Shown: one piece after another, positions 43,225 through 54,935 of the stretch
Layout of the letters: the number at the start of each line of letters is the position of its first letter
Numbering within the stretch: the stretch's first letter is position 1
Assembly: GCA_023548195.1 (NCBI GenBank)
Contig: JAJHZJ010000061.1
Coordinates: 4,050,297 to 4,114,296 of the forward strand
Reading direction: 5' to 3'
DNA length: 64,000 nt
Source of the DNA: Bettongia penicillata ogilbyi
Taxonomy: Eukaryota; Chordata; Mammalia; Diprotodontia; Potoroidae
Notes under the pieces: model-generated
Seen by the model: the letters and a program-made list of their open reading frames with translations, nothing else
The model's database searches: none
Told to the model about the DNA's origin: nothing
Translations under genes and position numbers: made by a program

Positions 43225-43400
43225 ATTATTAATTTGCATCTAATTCACATCCTGCAATAATATAAATCATCTGCTGAGCATGCAAAAAATAAATTGACTG
43301 CTATGAGTGCGCAGTTTTTGGCTGTACTCAACAAAGTCTAACTCAGGGAATGACTCATGCATCTAAGAAAGTTTGGCTCTTCGTAACTACAGCAGGTAAG
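43225..43400 (+). promoter_or_regulatory. Candidate regulatory segment (octamer and AP-1 motifs, donor-like end)
   Basis: This unique-looking segment contains ATTTGCAT (octamer, 43232-43239), a palindromic gcatgc, and TGACTCA (AP-1, 43351-43357). It ends with a splice-donor-like agcag/gtaag at 43395/43396. Such motifs occur by chance in AT-rich DNA. The call rests on their density in DNA that shows no repeat, so it is tentative. Confidence 0.2.
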
Positions 43401-43859
43401 ATATACACATTCCTATATTCCCTTGGGCATGTAAACATCAAATAAATTAAACAAAGAATCTTCATTCATTACTGAAATTTGGGAGTGATATCAGCTTTAT
43501 AATATTACCTATTACCTACATAATAATATGAAGAGATATTTCCATGAAATGCTTTTGAATTCTTCTGAGACCTAAGAAAAGTGTAGCATGACAATGTCAT
43601 CTGAGTCTGTACCACTTGTTGTGATTTCTCCTTTGAACTCTAGTCATGTACTTCCTGTTAGATGTTTTTACTGTGATTTCACCCCAACTTAAATCCATTT
43701 GGTTCACTTAACTCCTTAATGTATGAGTATTGTCTCTCAAAAGAAAATAAATAAAGTTATAGATTCGAAACCTGGACCCACACCACCAACAATCCCTCCA
43801 TACATACACACATAAAATGTCAAAGAAAAAAGTACAAAAAGATTAAAAAACCCCTAAAA
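43401..43859. other. Unassigned DNA
   Basis: No recognisable gene or repeat. Confidence 0.45.
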
Positions 43860-44330
43860 ACCATATAAGGCATAGGGGTATCTACCTGTTGGGAAATGAC
43901 TATATAAATTATGCCATGTACTGAACTATTATTATACCTTAAAAATTATAAACTGAACAGTTTCCAAGAAAAGTAGGGAGGTCTGTATGAACTGACACAA
44001 TGAAGTGAGCATAACCAGGAGAACCATTTACACAATAGCATTACAAAGAAACACAATTGTGAAACATCTTAGAACTTTGGTCAGTCGATCGACACGATGA
44101 CAAACCAGATTCCAGAGGATGGAAGATGAAGCAGAAGGTGATGGACTCAAATAATGAATGAAACATGCATTTTTAGATGGTTAATGAAGAAATTTGTTTT
44201 GTTTAGGCATACATAATTCTCAAGAGATTTTTCTTTTTCTCCTGTCTTTTGTTCATTTGGAGAGGGTAATGAGGAGAGAAAATAAATGCTTGTTAATTGA
44301 AGAAATAATAAAATTGCAATTAAAAAATAG
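43860..44330 (+). mobile_element. L1 ORF2 C-terminus and 3' UTR fragment
   Basis: ctacctgttgggaaatgactatataaattatg, tgtatgaactgacacaatgaagtgagcataaccaggagaacc, and gaaggtgatggactcaaataatgaatg follow the L1 3' order. The region is decayed. Confidence 0.7.
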
Positions 44331-45404
44331 GTTCCTGAAAAAGGAGAAGCTTATGTTATACATTTATATCCTCTGCAGAGACTAGCATGTGTTCAGTATA
44401 TAGTAGGGTTTGGGTAAAAATTTATTACATGGAGTAAAATGAAATATTCTAGGAACAGAAGGAAAAACATCCCCTGAAGCCTTGAAATCTCACTTCGTGG
44501 TGAAAAAATGGTTGAGAAGGTAAGAGTATGGAAGTCTCATCCATGAGACAAAGATAGGAGCCATAAGCCCTAATGAGGGCCAGAGAGCAGCATCCACAGA
44601 CATCCCTTAGCCTTACCCTCAGCCTGAGGAGGCTGGTGATCTGTCTCCCAGTCCTTTCAATATCCTCCACATCCTTCATGAAAAGGAACCCCATCAAAAG
44701 AAACCAAACTTTCTACAGTATTTGCAATGTATGTTTGATCATTAGGGTATCAGGGTACTGAAATGAGTTTCTTTCAAAATACTTCTGCCTCTTTTAGTTC
44801 GTCTGTGAAGAAACTGCCTAATATTGAAACTGCCGCCCCCACCCCAGACCACAGGGATGTTGTGGGGCAAACCTGCTGACAGTACCATGAGCATAGTCAG
44901 AAAGGATATGAAGGTTAAATCTCAAGACCTCTTTCCATCTAAAAAAGTCCATTTCTTTCTTTTCCTGCCACTAGATGGTACTAGCCAGCTGCTTGTCATC
45001 TCTGTTTTGTTTTGTTTATTGTCTGGGAGTATTAAACCAGGAACCTGATTGCATTAAAATATTTTACTGCAGCTCTGGCTGTAACCAAGGCCTCCTCTAG
45101 ACCCAGTGCTTTACCTAAGCCTTTATTCTGTCTTTTGAAATTCACTTGGGTGCCATCTTTTAGATGTATTTTTGCTTCCTTCCCTGCCTCATTTTCATGA
45201 ATTTCCCTGTTTGTCCTTTTCTGCATTATGGAAGCATTGGAAAGACACACAAGTAACTTCTGCTTTCCTGATCTCTGTATTTTAGCACCTGAGCAATATC
45301 AGGGAAGAGTACCCTTCAATTTCAGGTAAGCAAGAGGAGAGTCACATTCAGGACTTCCTCTGAATAGTCATTTGGGATGAATTATTTCACTTGCTCTCTT
45401 ATTC
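44331..45404. other. Unassigned DNA with a possible microexon-like segment
   Basis: No repeat recognised. A 72-codon minus frame (45250-45032) contains a basic stretch (REIHENEAGKEAKIHLKDGTQ) that I cannot place. At 45286-45325 a 40-base stretch is bounded by tattttag and gtaagc, as a small exon would be. Neither is strong enough to call. Confidence 0.3.
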
Positions 45405-45600
45405 TTTAAGTATTTAGATACCATGCCTTTTGGTACATCTAAGCAAAGATATTAATTCATTATCTATGGCACCTTTCAGCAAAATGTAGCTTCCTCATTT
45501 ATCCCTTTTAATCAAATCAATTTTTGCTATTGCCTTGGCTGAGATCATAGTTACTACCTCTGCCTTTTTGGACTAGGATCTGCTTGTCTGCTTCTGCCTT
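45405..45600 (-). pseudogene. L1 ORF2 N-terminal (endonuclease) fragment
   Basis: The sequence parallels 63600-63790: tctatggcacctttcagcaaaatgtag against tctatgacaccttttagcaagatgtag. The minus frame (45741-45517) ends in GRGSNYDLSQGNSKN, against GRGSNYDLRQSKSKN in the 63.7 kb L1. Confidence 0.75.
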
Positions 45601-46480
45601 CCGCTGCCCCTTCCTGTTCTCCAGATTTTTAACAAAAGGGCTTTCAGATGTGTCAGAATGAAAATAACTGTTGGTTTGCAGACCTAGTCCCTGAAGCTTT
45701 CCTGAGAAAGGTTCTGAAAGAAAGTAAGCAAACATTCCCACTAGGGGCTCAGGAGGATGTAACTGTTTTCTATCTCTGCTTTTTGACTTAGAAAGGGATC
45801 CTCAAAAGTTATTTCTAAACCAAGGCTGCCTGTTGGCCACCTCCTTTCCCGATAACAGGACAATGGCACATATTTTCTGTCAGATTTAACAAAGGAGGAT
45901 TTTCTTAAGTCCACCAGTATTCTCTCTCTGAAAAAAAAAAAAAAGAAAACAAACAAAAAAGCCAAGGTACAACTACCTGTATAATTTAAACTATCTCAAT
46001 CAAAGGAAAATACAGTGAAAATACCAGGCTAAACTGTTTCAGCTCAACATGCTGTTAGGCTAATGCAATCCTGAGAAGTAGTTCTTCCTGTTTAACTTAC
46101 TGTAGAAACAGGAGAAAGGACTTGGGTGTTTCTGCTTCTTTACAAAAAGCATACTTAAAGCAGCCAAGTTTCCACCCCTCTAGCAGCTTAGTAAGTAGAA
46201 TTGGGCAGGATTTTATGCTGCAGCAGGAATTAAGTAAGAGCTGTCTCCTAGCTATCAACACCACAGGAAGCTAAAAGCCAGTCAAACCAAAGGGAGCATA
46301 GGAATGAAAGGAACAAAGAAAAGGGGTGTTATGTGAGTAAGAAGAAAGTAAAGGGAATTCTCATCTTTAAAGTAAACAATTGTAACTTTAATTTTAAAAG
46401 ATACATATTTTTATTTAATGTGACTTTTTTTTAATGTGAGGCAAAGGATTTTATTTTTTAATTACATAAAATGTCAGTCA
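45601..46480. other. Unassigned DNA
   Basis: An A-run with AAAC repeats at 45931-45960 is the only simple feature. It may be unique host sequence. Confidence 0.45.
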
Positions 46481-46484
46481 TTTG

Positions 46485-46565
46485 GCATTTTTTAAGTACC
46501 ACTAGTTTCCAGGCCCTATGCTAAGTATACGGGATACAAATAAAGGTAAAAGAAAGTTATTTCTT
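46485..46565 (-). mobile_element. L2 3' end fragment
   Basis: cattttttaagtaccactagtttccaggccctatgctaagtatac. Confidence 0.5.
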
Positions 46566-46869
46566 TAAGTTTTCAGTTATTTGAATTATAGAACTTATCC
46601 AAATAGTATATGTTGACAAAATATCAGTTTATCAATTACTGGGAAATTACTTTTAAAATTGACTTTTTTCTTTATCTGGGATCCAAGAGTACATTATTAA
46701 TTCATTTTTACATATGTGTTTATGATAATCTACATTCAATTAATATTTTTCCTTCCATTTGATTAGTCTGGATATGTGATTTTATTGAGGTAGGGAACTC
46801 TCTACATGGTAACTTCCTCTTAGCTATGCAAAACAGCAACTCGCCTATAACTAACACATAGTTTTCTTT

Positions 46870-47235
46870 AGAACTGCCTGTGATACCAAGGGGTTAATTC
46901 TCCCATGCTCATCCAGCTGTGATCAGAAGTAGAAAGTGAACCCCAGTTTTCTTGACCTCAAGGTCAGTCCTTTATCCACTACATCTTACTTTTTCTCTAA
47001 TAATAATTATCACTAACACTTTAAGATTTGTAAAGTTCTTTATATGTGTAACCTTTTGTGAACCTACACAGCCCTATCATGCTATTATCACCCCTCTCCA
47101 TTTTACAGAAGAAAAAACTACATTTCTCTATGGTTCATATCATATAATTTCATATATACTCTGGCAAGTCTTCTAGCACTGGTATAGGAGCCAGATGATC
47201 TTCAAGGTCTGCTCTAATTCCAGCATTCTAAGATT
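46870..47235 (-). mobile_element. MIR/THER1 core-SINE pieces
   Basis: ccagctgtgatcagaagtagaaag, caaggtcagtcctttatccactac, then acactttaagatttgtaaagttctttatatg and ctctccattttacagaag. These look like at least two reversed SINE parts. Confidence 0.55.
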
Positions 47236-47320
47236 CTAGCATAATGCAGTTGCTTCTGTCTAGAGCCAGAAAGTTCGCAAAAATATATAGTCTCTGTTCT
47301 CTATTTGTGCTGTTTTTGTA

Positions 47321-47324
<4 letters not shown>

Positions 47325-47412
<88 letters not shown>

Positions 47413-47437
47413 TCTCTCCCTCTCTCTGTTTCTCTCT
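47325..47437. repeat. Long TC (CT) microsatellite
   Basis: About 50 TC units, nearly pure until 47407, then with CCC and TTT interruptions. It explains the SLSLSLS and ERERER frames on the two strands. Confidence 0.97.
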
Positions 47438-47934
47438 CACACACCCACACACATATTTTTCTTTAGTTTCTCAAACTAAATAATTAATATAATGAATTTC
47501 ATGACATATTTCAAGTTTCCAAGTAATGGTGATGACCTTGAAAGTCTCACATTCAATGGGTCCCCAACAAATGGGGCTCTGTCTGATTCTATCTTGGGAC
47601 TTCATCCCAAGTTGTACCCTGTCTCCAGATTTTGATTTGGTATTCTACTTAGTTTCTGTTGTAATACTGTGGTCTGAGTCATATGTTAATTACTGCTACT
47701 CATCAGAAATTGTACTGGTTACAAAATGGGCAGTAAAAAACGGGATTCAAATTTGGAATGAAATGGGACAATTCCAAATTCAATAGAAGAAGCTAACAAA
47801 AGAATACAAACTTTAAAGATGGTTCATTAAAATTATCAACAATTCTATCCTAAATGGTTCATGGGAATGAGTCACTAATGAATGCTTAAGCTGCTTTCTG
47901 GTTGCAAATCAGACACTGAAAGAAGTTAAATTAG
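47438..47934. other. Unassigned DNA
   Basis: The 86-codon plus frame at 47526 has no recognisable motif. No repeat seen. Confidence 0.45.
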
Positions 47935-48150
47935 CCCTTTTAAACCTATCAAAATCTCATCCCTCTTTAGGTCCCAACTCAAATACTTCTTCCACTTCTT
48001 CCATGTAGCGTTTCAGCCTCCCAATAATCTTTCTTTTCTCTTACCCATTCTCTTGCAAATAGCTTTAGAATCTGAGCTTCTTGAAGGCAGGGATTGTATT
48101 TTTGCCTTTCTTTGTATCCCACTGCTTACCACAATGCCTGGCACAGCTTA
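47935..48150 (+). mobile_element. L2 LINE 3' end
   Basis: ggtcccaactcaaatacttcttcc, gagcttcttgaaggcagggattg, cttaccacaatgcctggcac. Confidence 0.75.
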
Positions 48151-48210
48151 CTTACTAGCTGACATTTTGTGGTTTACTGACTGACTTACCATGCACCTGT
48201 AATTTTTAGC

Positions 48211-48353
48211 ATGTGTGTATGTATATGTGTGTATATACATATACATATGCATGTGTGCATATATGTGCATATGTATATATACATATGTGTGTACACATGT
48301 ACATTTATATATGTACATTATGTATATGAGTATATACACATACACACATTTAT
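48211..48353. repeat. Compound TATG/CATA/TG low-complexity tract
   Basis: Alternating purine-pyrimidine sequence (tgtgtgta, tacatata, tgtgcata). The short I/Y/H/C-rich frames on both strands are products of it. Confidence 0.85.
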
Positions 48354-48414
48354 GAATACTGTGTTGCATTCTGATTCACTGTTTCTTACGTAAACACCCT
48401 GACTCCCTAACTAT

Positions 48415-48530
48415 AATAGAATGTTCTGAAGGCCAAAGACTCTACCTGATTCATACTTCTTTATTTCTCTCCATTTATTTCTGTCTAGTGCTGTCTTAGT
48501 GATCAACAGATGCTGATTGGTTAAATGAGT
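48415..48530 (+). mobile_element. L2-type 3' end
   Basis: gaatgttctgaaggccaaagactc...gatcaacagatgctgattgg, weakly matching. Confidence 0.4.
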
Positions 48531-48639
48531 AAAAATAAACAAAAAGTCCTGAAGGAATGAAGGGAAATCTTATATTAATGCTATTCAAAATGTGTCACAG
48601 GTATGTATACACTTGTGTTGTGTATAATAATTATTTGAC

Positions 48640-48845
48640 TGACAATTTGTATATAGTGTTAAGGTTTATAAGTACTTTACATACATTATCTTGTCAGATC
48701 CTCAGAGAATTGTTTGGCAAATGGAAATTGATTCTGATAGATAAGACTTGCCTAGTATCACTCAACTAATGTTTGAGGCAGAATATGAACCCAGACATTA
48801 CTGATGCCAAGTCTAGGACTTCTATGTGAAGTCATCACTTCCGGC
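48640..48845 (-). mobile_element. MIR/THER1 core-SINE
   Basis: gttaaggtttataagtactttacatacattatcttg, gcagaatatgaacccagacattac, gatgccaagtctaggacttctatg. Confidence 0.65.
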
Positions 48846-48899
48846 TCGTCTATTTGCCTGCCAACTTCATGAAAAAGGGCTATTAATCAAGGTATGGGA

Positions 48900-49060
48900 T
48901 CATATAAGAGGCAGTCTGGTATAATTGTGGGTTAATGTGATGGACAGACTGGAAAGAATCAGGAAGATCCAGATCTTCCCTTTGAGACTGTAACATTGGA
49001 CAAGTCATTTTGTGTCTTTAGGCAATTCATTAGAATCTAGCTATTAAGTTATGGACTGGT
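48900..49060 (+). mobile_element. MIR-type core-SINE, partial
   Basis: ggcagtctggtataattgtggg, gaatcaggaagatccag, cattggacaagtcattttgtg. Confidence 0.45.
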
Positions 49061-51069
49061 AGGATGCATTTGAGGAGGAATTCATTGTTCCATTTCTTGA
49101 CTCCCATTCTTACCCTAACCCTAAACATATTAATGACCTGTCAGAGAAAAGTGAATCACAGAAAAAGAACAATAATAAACTCATCCAGGACATTTTAAAT
49201 TAGTCCAAATTTATGTGTGTATACATGCATACATATGCAAATACACGTCTTCTTTTTTTTTTTCTTTTTGTGAAGCCATGAAGTATTATAGATGTATTTG
49301 ATACATGGGATATGCAGGAGGCATTTACATTTTAGCTCTGTGGCAAGATGCTTAAGTAGGGAGTCATATAGGTGATGACTTAGAGAAGGAGTCAGTTTGA
49401 AAAAAAGAATGCTGAAAGCATCAGGAAGAGAAAGAACAGTTAGCCTGGAGAGCCAGCCTGTTTTTCACTCTCTTGCCATTTGCATTCAGGGATGCTGTCT
49501 TTGATGCTATCTCCCTAACCTTGTAGAAATCTAACAGACTTTGTTCCAATACTAGAGTTGCAGAGGTAGAGCTTGATGCACGCACCAGATCCCAAGCAAG
49601 GGAGACAACTGATGCAGAGCCAGGGGAAAGTGAGACTGATAACAGATGCTGGGACACCCTGCAGTTTCTGCATTTATCATCAACGTCTGAGAGATCAGAC
49701 TTTTTCCATGAGTGATTTCCCCTTTACTCAGCTCCCAGGTGGTAACAACAAAGGACTGAATTGTTATTTTCTCTCTTTTCCTTCTCCTTAGAGTTTTCAA
49801 GGGAGGACTGAATGAAGGTCTGGATGTGTTCAACAGGTATTTTGACATTAAACTTATGCTTTCTTTTACCACTTGGATTTAATACTTTCTAAAGGAATGA
49901 ACTTGGTAAATGTGACTCAAAAAACACATGTAAGGGACATAAAAACAGAGAAATTCCTAAGAATATGGGGGCCCAAAGAGAGTGATTTGATCAGTAGACA
50001 CATTCCCCTAATATGACATTAGACCACAACACAATAATCCATGCAGGGCAGAGATCTATTGAGTGATTGATAACTAGCTATTCTGAGACTCCTGGCATAT
50101 AGGCATAAATGGCATGAGCCCAGAGCCCAGAGCCCCCTCTAGGGATGAATGTTCATTACCCACCCCCAATACACACATATAAACAGACATTCATACTTTT
50201 GAACGTAAATGAAAGATCTGATTAATACTTTTCCTGATTGGATTAGAAAACAAGGTGAACAATAGGAAACAGTAATAAATTGGCCACGTGTTTAGTATCC
50301 ATTTGAGGTACTTCTGCTAAACCATGAGGTGGAGAGCACTATGAAAAATTGCTTGTCTCTCACCTTCCTAATGAGTGAAACTGATACCAAACAACTAGTG
50401 ATCAGTGAGAGGTAGGAGTCCTAGGGAATAAAATGGGATAATGTTATTTACTTTATAGGTAGGATCCAGTTTTGTAAGCTGCTATATTTTATGACAAAGA
50501 ATGTATAGTTTCCTGCGAATATTATTTAGGTAATCTCAACTTATATATACTAACCTTATGCAATGTGTTCCTGCCTTGTATAGGATTGATGTCCCCAGTT
50601 GTAATATTTCAGAAAGTTCCATTTTTAGACTGCCTCAGACCCATGCTTTCAAGTTACCTTTAAATGAGCAAACTTGTTCATGAATGAATTTGCTTTCACT
50701 CAACTCCCAAATGCTAACATTCAAGGACTGAATTTTTTTGCCCTTTCTAATTCTTGGAGCATTGGAGATGAGACCCAGATGCCACAGGGCCCTCACTTCA
50801 CCTTCTCTAACCTCAGTTCCAGTTCCCTGATTCTCAACTTATTCTTATGCCTTCTGATAATAGGTAGATGAGACAGGGATATAGGATGACAAGCCTGATG
50901 GGGAAAGAGAGGAGAATGGAGAAAGAGGAAAAATAGAAGGGGAAGAAGGACAAGCTGCTTAAAAATCAACCTTGTCATTCCCTCCATTTCCCACACATTA
51001 TTTTCCTGAACTCCAACCTTGGCTGTTTTCATCAATAAAGGAAAAGTGGAAGGAGGATGGGGGAATTAA
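49061..51069. other. Mostly unassigned DNA containing a repeated segment
   Basis: 49715-49795 and 50674-50760 resemble each other (tgagtgatttcccctttactcagctcccagg against tgaatgaatttgctttcactcaactccc; both then aaggactgaatt). This implies an unnamed dispersed repeat, possibly LTR-derived. The minus frames of 78 and 106 codons at 49421-49872 have no recognised motif. Confidence 0.35.
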
Positions 51070-51180
51070 ATTTAATTCATCAAATAATTATTAGACATCT
51101 ACTTTGTACTAGGGATAAAAGGTGAAACAAAACATAATTTTTGCTCTTAAGTTTATGGTTTGATGGGGGCAGGGATTAAA
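51070..51180 (-). mobile_element. L2-type 3' end fragment
   Basis: catcaaataattattagacatctactttgtactaggg. Confidence 0.45.
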
Positions 51181-51599
51181 ACAAACATATAAATAATTCT
51201 TATTCATTTCCATTTCTATGTCGGGAATTTCCCACACCAACAGTATCTTAGTTTCAGGTCAAACAACAAAAGAACAGGAGGTGTACCCAGTAATTTGGGA
51301 GATTTGAGTAGGGAAAGATCATTTATAGATAGGTCAGAAGCCCAGAGGACAAGTTATCTGACCTTGACCTTGAAGGAAGGCAAATATTTCAATACCTACA
51401 GTTGGAGAGAGGGGTAATATAAAGGAAATGGTGGGGCGTTGATGGTGATATAAAAGTTGAAGGAAAATGGTAAGAAAATATTTAATTCGCTCAGTCCGTT
51501 TCAGCACCTGGGACAGCACCTTGAATGGTTTAGTAGATTCTCAATATTTTGAACTAATTCATGACAGGAAGAAGCAGGAGGGGAAATAGTAATCTGCTA

Positions 51600-51793
51600 A
51601 CATTGTTCCTTATCTCTCACTCTCCCTTCACTGGTTCAAGAGCTCCTAATTTCCATTCCTGCTTCTCATTTCCCCACCCTCATTTTCTCCTAGTCTTCAT
51701 TTTGCTTCACGCTCTTTAGGATCTCATAGTCTTTGTATGCACTTTGCATATATTTTATGTACGTATTGTCTCCTCATTACAATGTAAGAGACT

Positions 51794-51828
<35 letters not shown>

Positions 51829-51890
51829 TAGTGCTTAGCACAGTGTCTGGCATATAGTGTTTAAGAAGTATATGTTTATTGATTGATTAT
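51600..51890 (+). mobile_element. L2 3' end with TG microsatellite
   Basis: attacaatgtaagagactgg, TG repeat 51793-51828, then gtagtgcttagcacagtgtctggcatatag. Confidence 0.65.
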
Positions 51891-51914
51891 TACTATTGGT
51901 CAGTACCTTAAATA

Positions 51915-52050
51915 TCACCTAGGGTCACCTTTTTTATTTTACAGAAGAAATTAATGGTGAGAGAAGTTAAATGACTTCCCCAAGGTCATACCACAAGATA
52001 GAGGTAGAATACACTAAACATCTGGTCTCCCGTACTGTACTAAGGTATTA
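51915..52050 (-). mobile_element. MIR-type core-SINE
   Basis: cttttttattttacagaagaaattaatgg, gacttccccaaggtcataccac. Confidence 0.6.
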
Positions 52051-52114
52051 TTGCCTCTGCAATAGTAATTACTATGGTGCAGTATTTTAGATTTTACAAA
52101 GTCCATTTCTTTCA

Positions 52115-52372
52115 GTAGCCAGATGGGAAAATGGATAGTATTGGATTTGAGGTCAGGAAGACCCAAGTTCAAATTCTACCTCTGGCACTTCCATGACTGT
52201 GTGACTCTAAATAGGTCACCTAATCCCCTCAGGTTCAGCTTCCTCCTCTACCAAAAGGAGCTAATAATAGTACCTACTTCACAGGGTTAGTGGGAGGGTC
52301 AAATGGGATTATATAAGTAAAGCACTTTGCAAACTTCAAAGTGCTAAAGAAAAGTTATTGTTGTGGTGGGTG
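52115..52372 (+). mobile_element. THER1/MIR core-SINE, near full length
   Basis: Head: gatagtattggatttgaggtcaggaagacccaagttc. Core: ctctaaataggtcacctaatcccctcagg. Tail: cttcacagggttagtgggagggtcaaatgggattatataag, gcactttgcaaacttcaaag. Confidence 0.8.
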
Positions 52373-53324
52373 GTGGTTGTTTCTAACAACCTTAAAAGGT
52401 AGCACCCTGTGCACACCAGGTTGAACTTCTGATTTTCTCTGAAACTGCTGTATCCACTCTTTACAGCTCTCCTAGCTTCTACTGTTTTGGATTCCTTGCC
52501 TCAGCCATAAAAAGCACCACCAGTGACTTAAAAGTGAAGATACCCCTGCTTCCTTTGCCTAACAGTTGGAGACATAGGAGACAAGGAGCTGTGCCAGAGG
52601 TACAAAGAGGGGAGTGTGCTAGTAGAAACTCAGATTGCATTTCTGGATGAATTTTCCCATAGAAATATTATTACATGTGGCGGCTAGATTCTTATTTTAA
52701 TGCTAACTAAAATGACTACTCTGCTTTCAGTATATTTGGGACTAAATAGGCTGTTGTGGGTTATTCTGGGAAACTAACCACCATTTAGAATATGGTTTCT
52801 ATGGTGAAACATGTTCCAAGCTCCAAACAACTGTGTTCTAAATGAACTTTTGCAAAGCAGCTAGTTTAGATGTTGCAGACTACCTGTACATTGTATAAAT
52901 GAAGTCTAGATAACAGTACAATTAAGTGTAGATTTGATTGCCTTTGAACATACTGCTCCTATTTCACTAATGTTTTTTAAGTAGTTCAGTTAAGTAGTTC
53001 AAAGTTTTCTGTTAAGAATAGTGAATTTGAATTTGGTTAAGAGAATGCATTTTGAAATCCTCTGTAAATATTTGTTTTTGTAAAGGACACAAAGACTGCA
53101 GCATTAGCAAGTACTGCTTACTCTGCTGAGACCAATATTTTCCACTAAAAAAAAAAATCCATGTGCCATCTACTGGCTGTGGTAACTCCTCCCAAACTGA
53201 GAGAGGCAAAATAAACAACTGACAAATGAGTTCAGGGCTATTAAAAATGAACACAAATAGAAAACAGGAAAATATTAAATGGCAGTGATTTGCCACTTTA
53301 TTAAATAGCACTACTTACCTCTGC
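52373..53324. other. Unassigned DNA
   Basis: No frame with known motifs. The 99-codon minus frame (53311-53012) is F/L-rich and unrecognised. Possibly old transposon sequence around 52740-52860. Confidence 0.45.
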
Positions 53325-53400
53325 AACTAGGTGGTACATTGAATAGAATACTGGGCCTGGAGTAGGGAAAATCTGAGAATCTCCAGGACCATAAAATCAT
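53325..53400 (+). mobile_element. MAR1-type SINE head
   Basis: gcaactaggtggtacattgaatagaatactgggcctggagtaggg: the tRNA-like start only. Confidence 0.65.
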
Positions 53401-53565
53401 ACAACCATAGATTTCTTTCAGTGTCTTTTAGTCCAATCTCCTCACTTTAAGGTCCAAAGAGATTAAGTGACTTACCCAACATTATAAAGGGAGTAAGTAA
53501 CAGGACTAGGATCCAAACCCAGATCTTCCAACTCCAAATCATCATTCTTTCCACTGCACAAATAC
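53401..53565 (-). mobile_element. MIR-type core-SINE
   Basis: ctcctcactttaaggtccaaagagattaagtgacttacccaac and ccaaacccagatcttccaactcc. Confidence 0.65.
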
Positions 53566-54234
53566 ACATTTATAACTCTTAGAATTTTACCTGAGTCTTC
53601 CGGGTTTGGATACTTGGAATGCCTGCTTGAGCTTGACAGTGCAGAATATCACCTTTAATATTTTGGACTGTTTTCTAATACATGACAGATTAACGGACTG
53701 AACACTTCTCAGCTTTGAAATTTCAGGTAATGTAAAACAAATTAGTTCCACAACCTAAAGGGTCCTATAAACTCAAAATTGCATCTATTGTGTTTACCCA
53801 TAATAAGGAATATCTGTCAACTGTAAAAACCAAATGATACTCTTACACTATGAAAGGATTAATGCTTTATATTTACCATCAGGGAGTAGCTATAAAAATT
53901 TGGTTATGAATACCACAAGAAACATTAGGGATTTTAGAGTGTTTGAAGTGACAAGCAAACACAGTACCTATAAGCAAGCCATCTGGATTTGTCCCCAGAA
54001 CACATTCAGAAGACAGACAAGTCTTGAGATTAAACATACTTCACATTTCTAACACCACCTGCCAATTCCCAAACAGTCAGTCTCCAAGGGCAGCCCTAAA
54101 TAATGAACACTACAATTTGACAAGCTAGACTACCAAGGAAACAAATGATCAGCTCTTCCTAAAACAAATAATCTAGTAAATTCCTAACTTTTCTTCCACT
54201 GGACTGGGAGCTAGAAGTATTCTTAGAAATTATC
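53566..54234. other. Unassigned DNA
   Basis: No recognised repeat. The 72-codon frame at 53834 has no known motif. Confidence 0.45.
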
Positions 54235-54405
54235 TCATTCGGCAACATAAATTTGCAACTGAGGAAACTGAGGCACAAGCGAACGTTATTTAACAAAGAT
54301 AAGTATAGTATATATTTGCATTATATATTACATATGAGTATATGCAATATGTAGCAATCAGATTCAGGTCCTCTGACTTCAAATCCAGTATTTTCCCATA
54401 CTGTC
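54235..54405 (-). mobile_element. MIR-type core-SINE with an AT insertion
   Basis: gcaactgaggaaactgaggcac and ttcaggtcctctgacttcaaatcc, separated by AT-rich sequence (54295-54350). Confidence 0.55.
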
Positions 54406-54671
54406 CCTGAAGTTTACCTTTTCTTCGCAATTAAATCCCTCCCCATTTCATTCCATGAGCTTTTATCTCCCTCTTTATAGATTTCAATACTATATTAGTA
54501 AATCAAATATGAAGAAATAAACCTTACAAAATCAACCTGGCACAAAGTTAAATGTATTCATAGATTACATATTTGCATGACTTCACCATTACCAAGACCA
54601 AGAAAAGCAAACAAGATACTTTGGCAGACACTGTGTTCCCTCTCACTAGTAGTCATTAATTCACATCTCAG

Positions 54672-54935
54672 GTACATCTTTTTGTTGTTGAGTCATTTTT
54701 TCAGTCGTGTCTATCTCTCCATGATGCCATTTGGGATTTTCTTTGCAAAGATATTGGAGTGATTTGCTATTTTCTTCTTCAGCTCATTTTACAGATAAAT
54801 AACTGAGGCAAACAGGGTTAAGAAACTTGCCCAGGATCACACAGCTTATGAGTGTCTGAGGGCAGAATTGAGATCAGGTCATCCTGATGCCAGGGACAGT
54901 GCTCCATCCATGCACCACCTTGTAGCCTTGAGAGC
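54672..54935 (-). mobile_element. MAR1-type SINE (tandem pair, left)
   Basis: Reversed full-length MAR1 order: gtcattttttcagtcgtgtc, gatttgctattttcttcttcagctcattttacag, cttgcccaggatcacacagc, gtgctccatccatgcaccacc. Confidence 0.85.

Noticed and set aside
45741..45965. 74-codon minus frame starting MAFLFVFFFFFFRE
   Set aside because: The phenylalanine run is the complement of an A-run. The rest has no family match.
47228..47483. Frames made of SLSLSL and ERERER repeats
   Set aside because: They are direct products of the TC microsatellite.
48148..48393. Frames rich in Y, I, H, C on both strands
   Set aside because: Translation of a TATG/CATA low-complexity tract.
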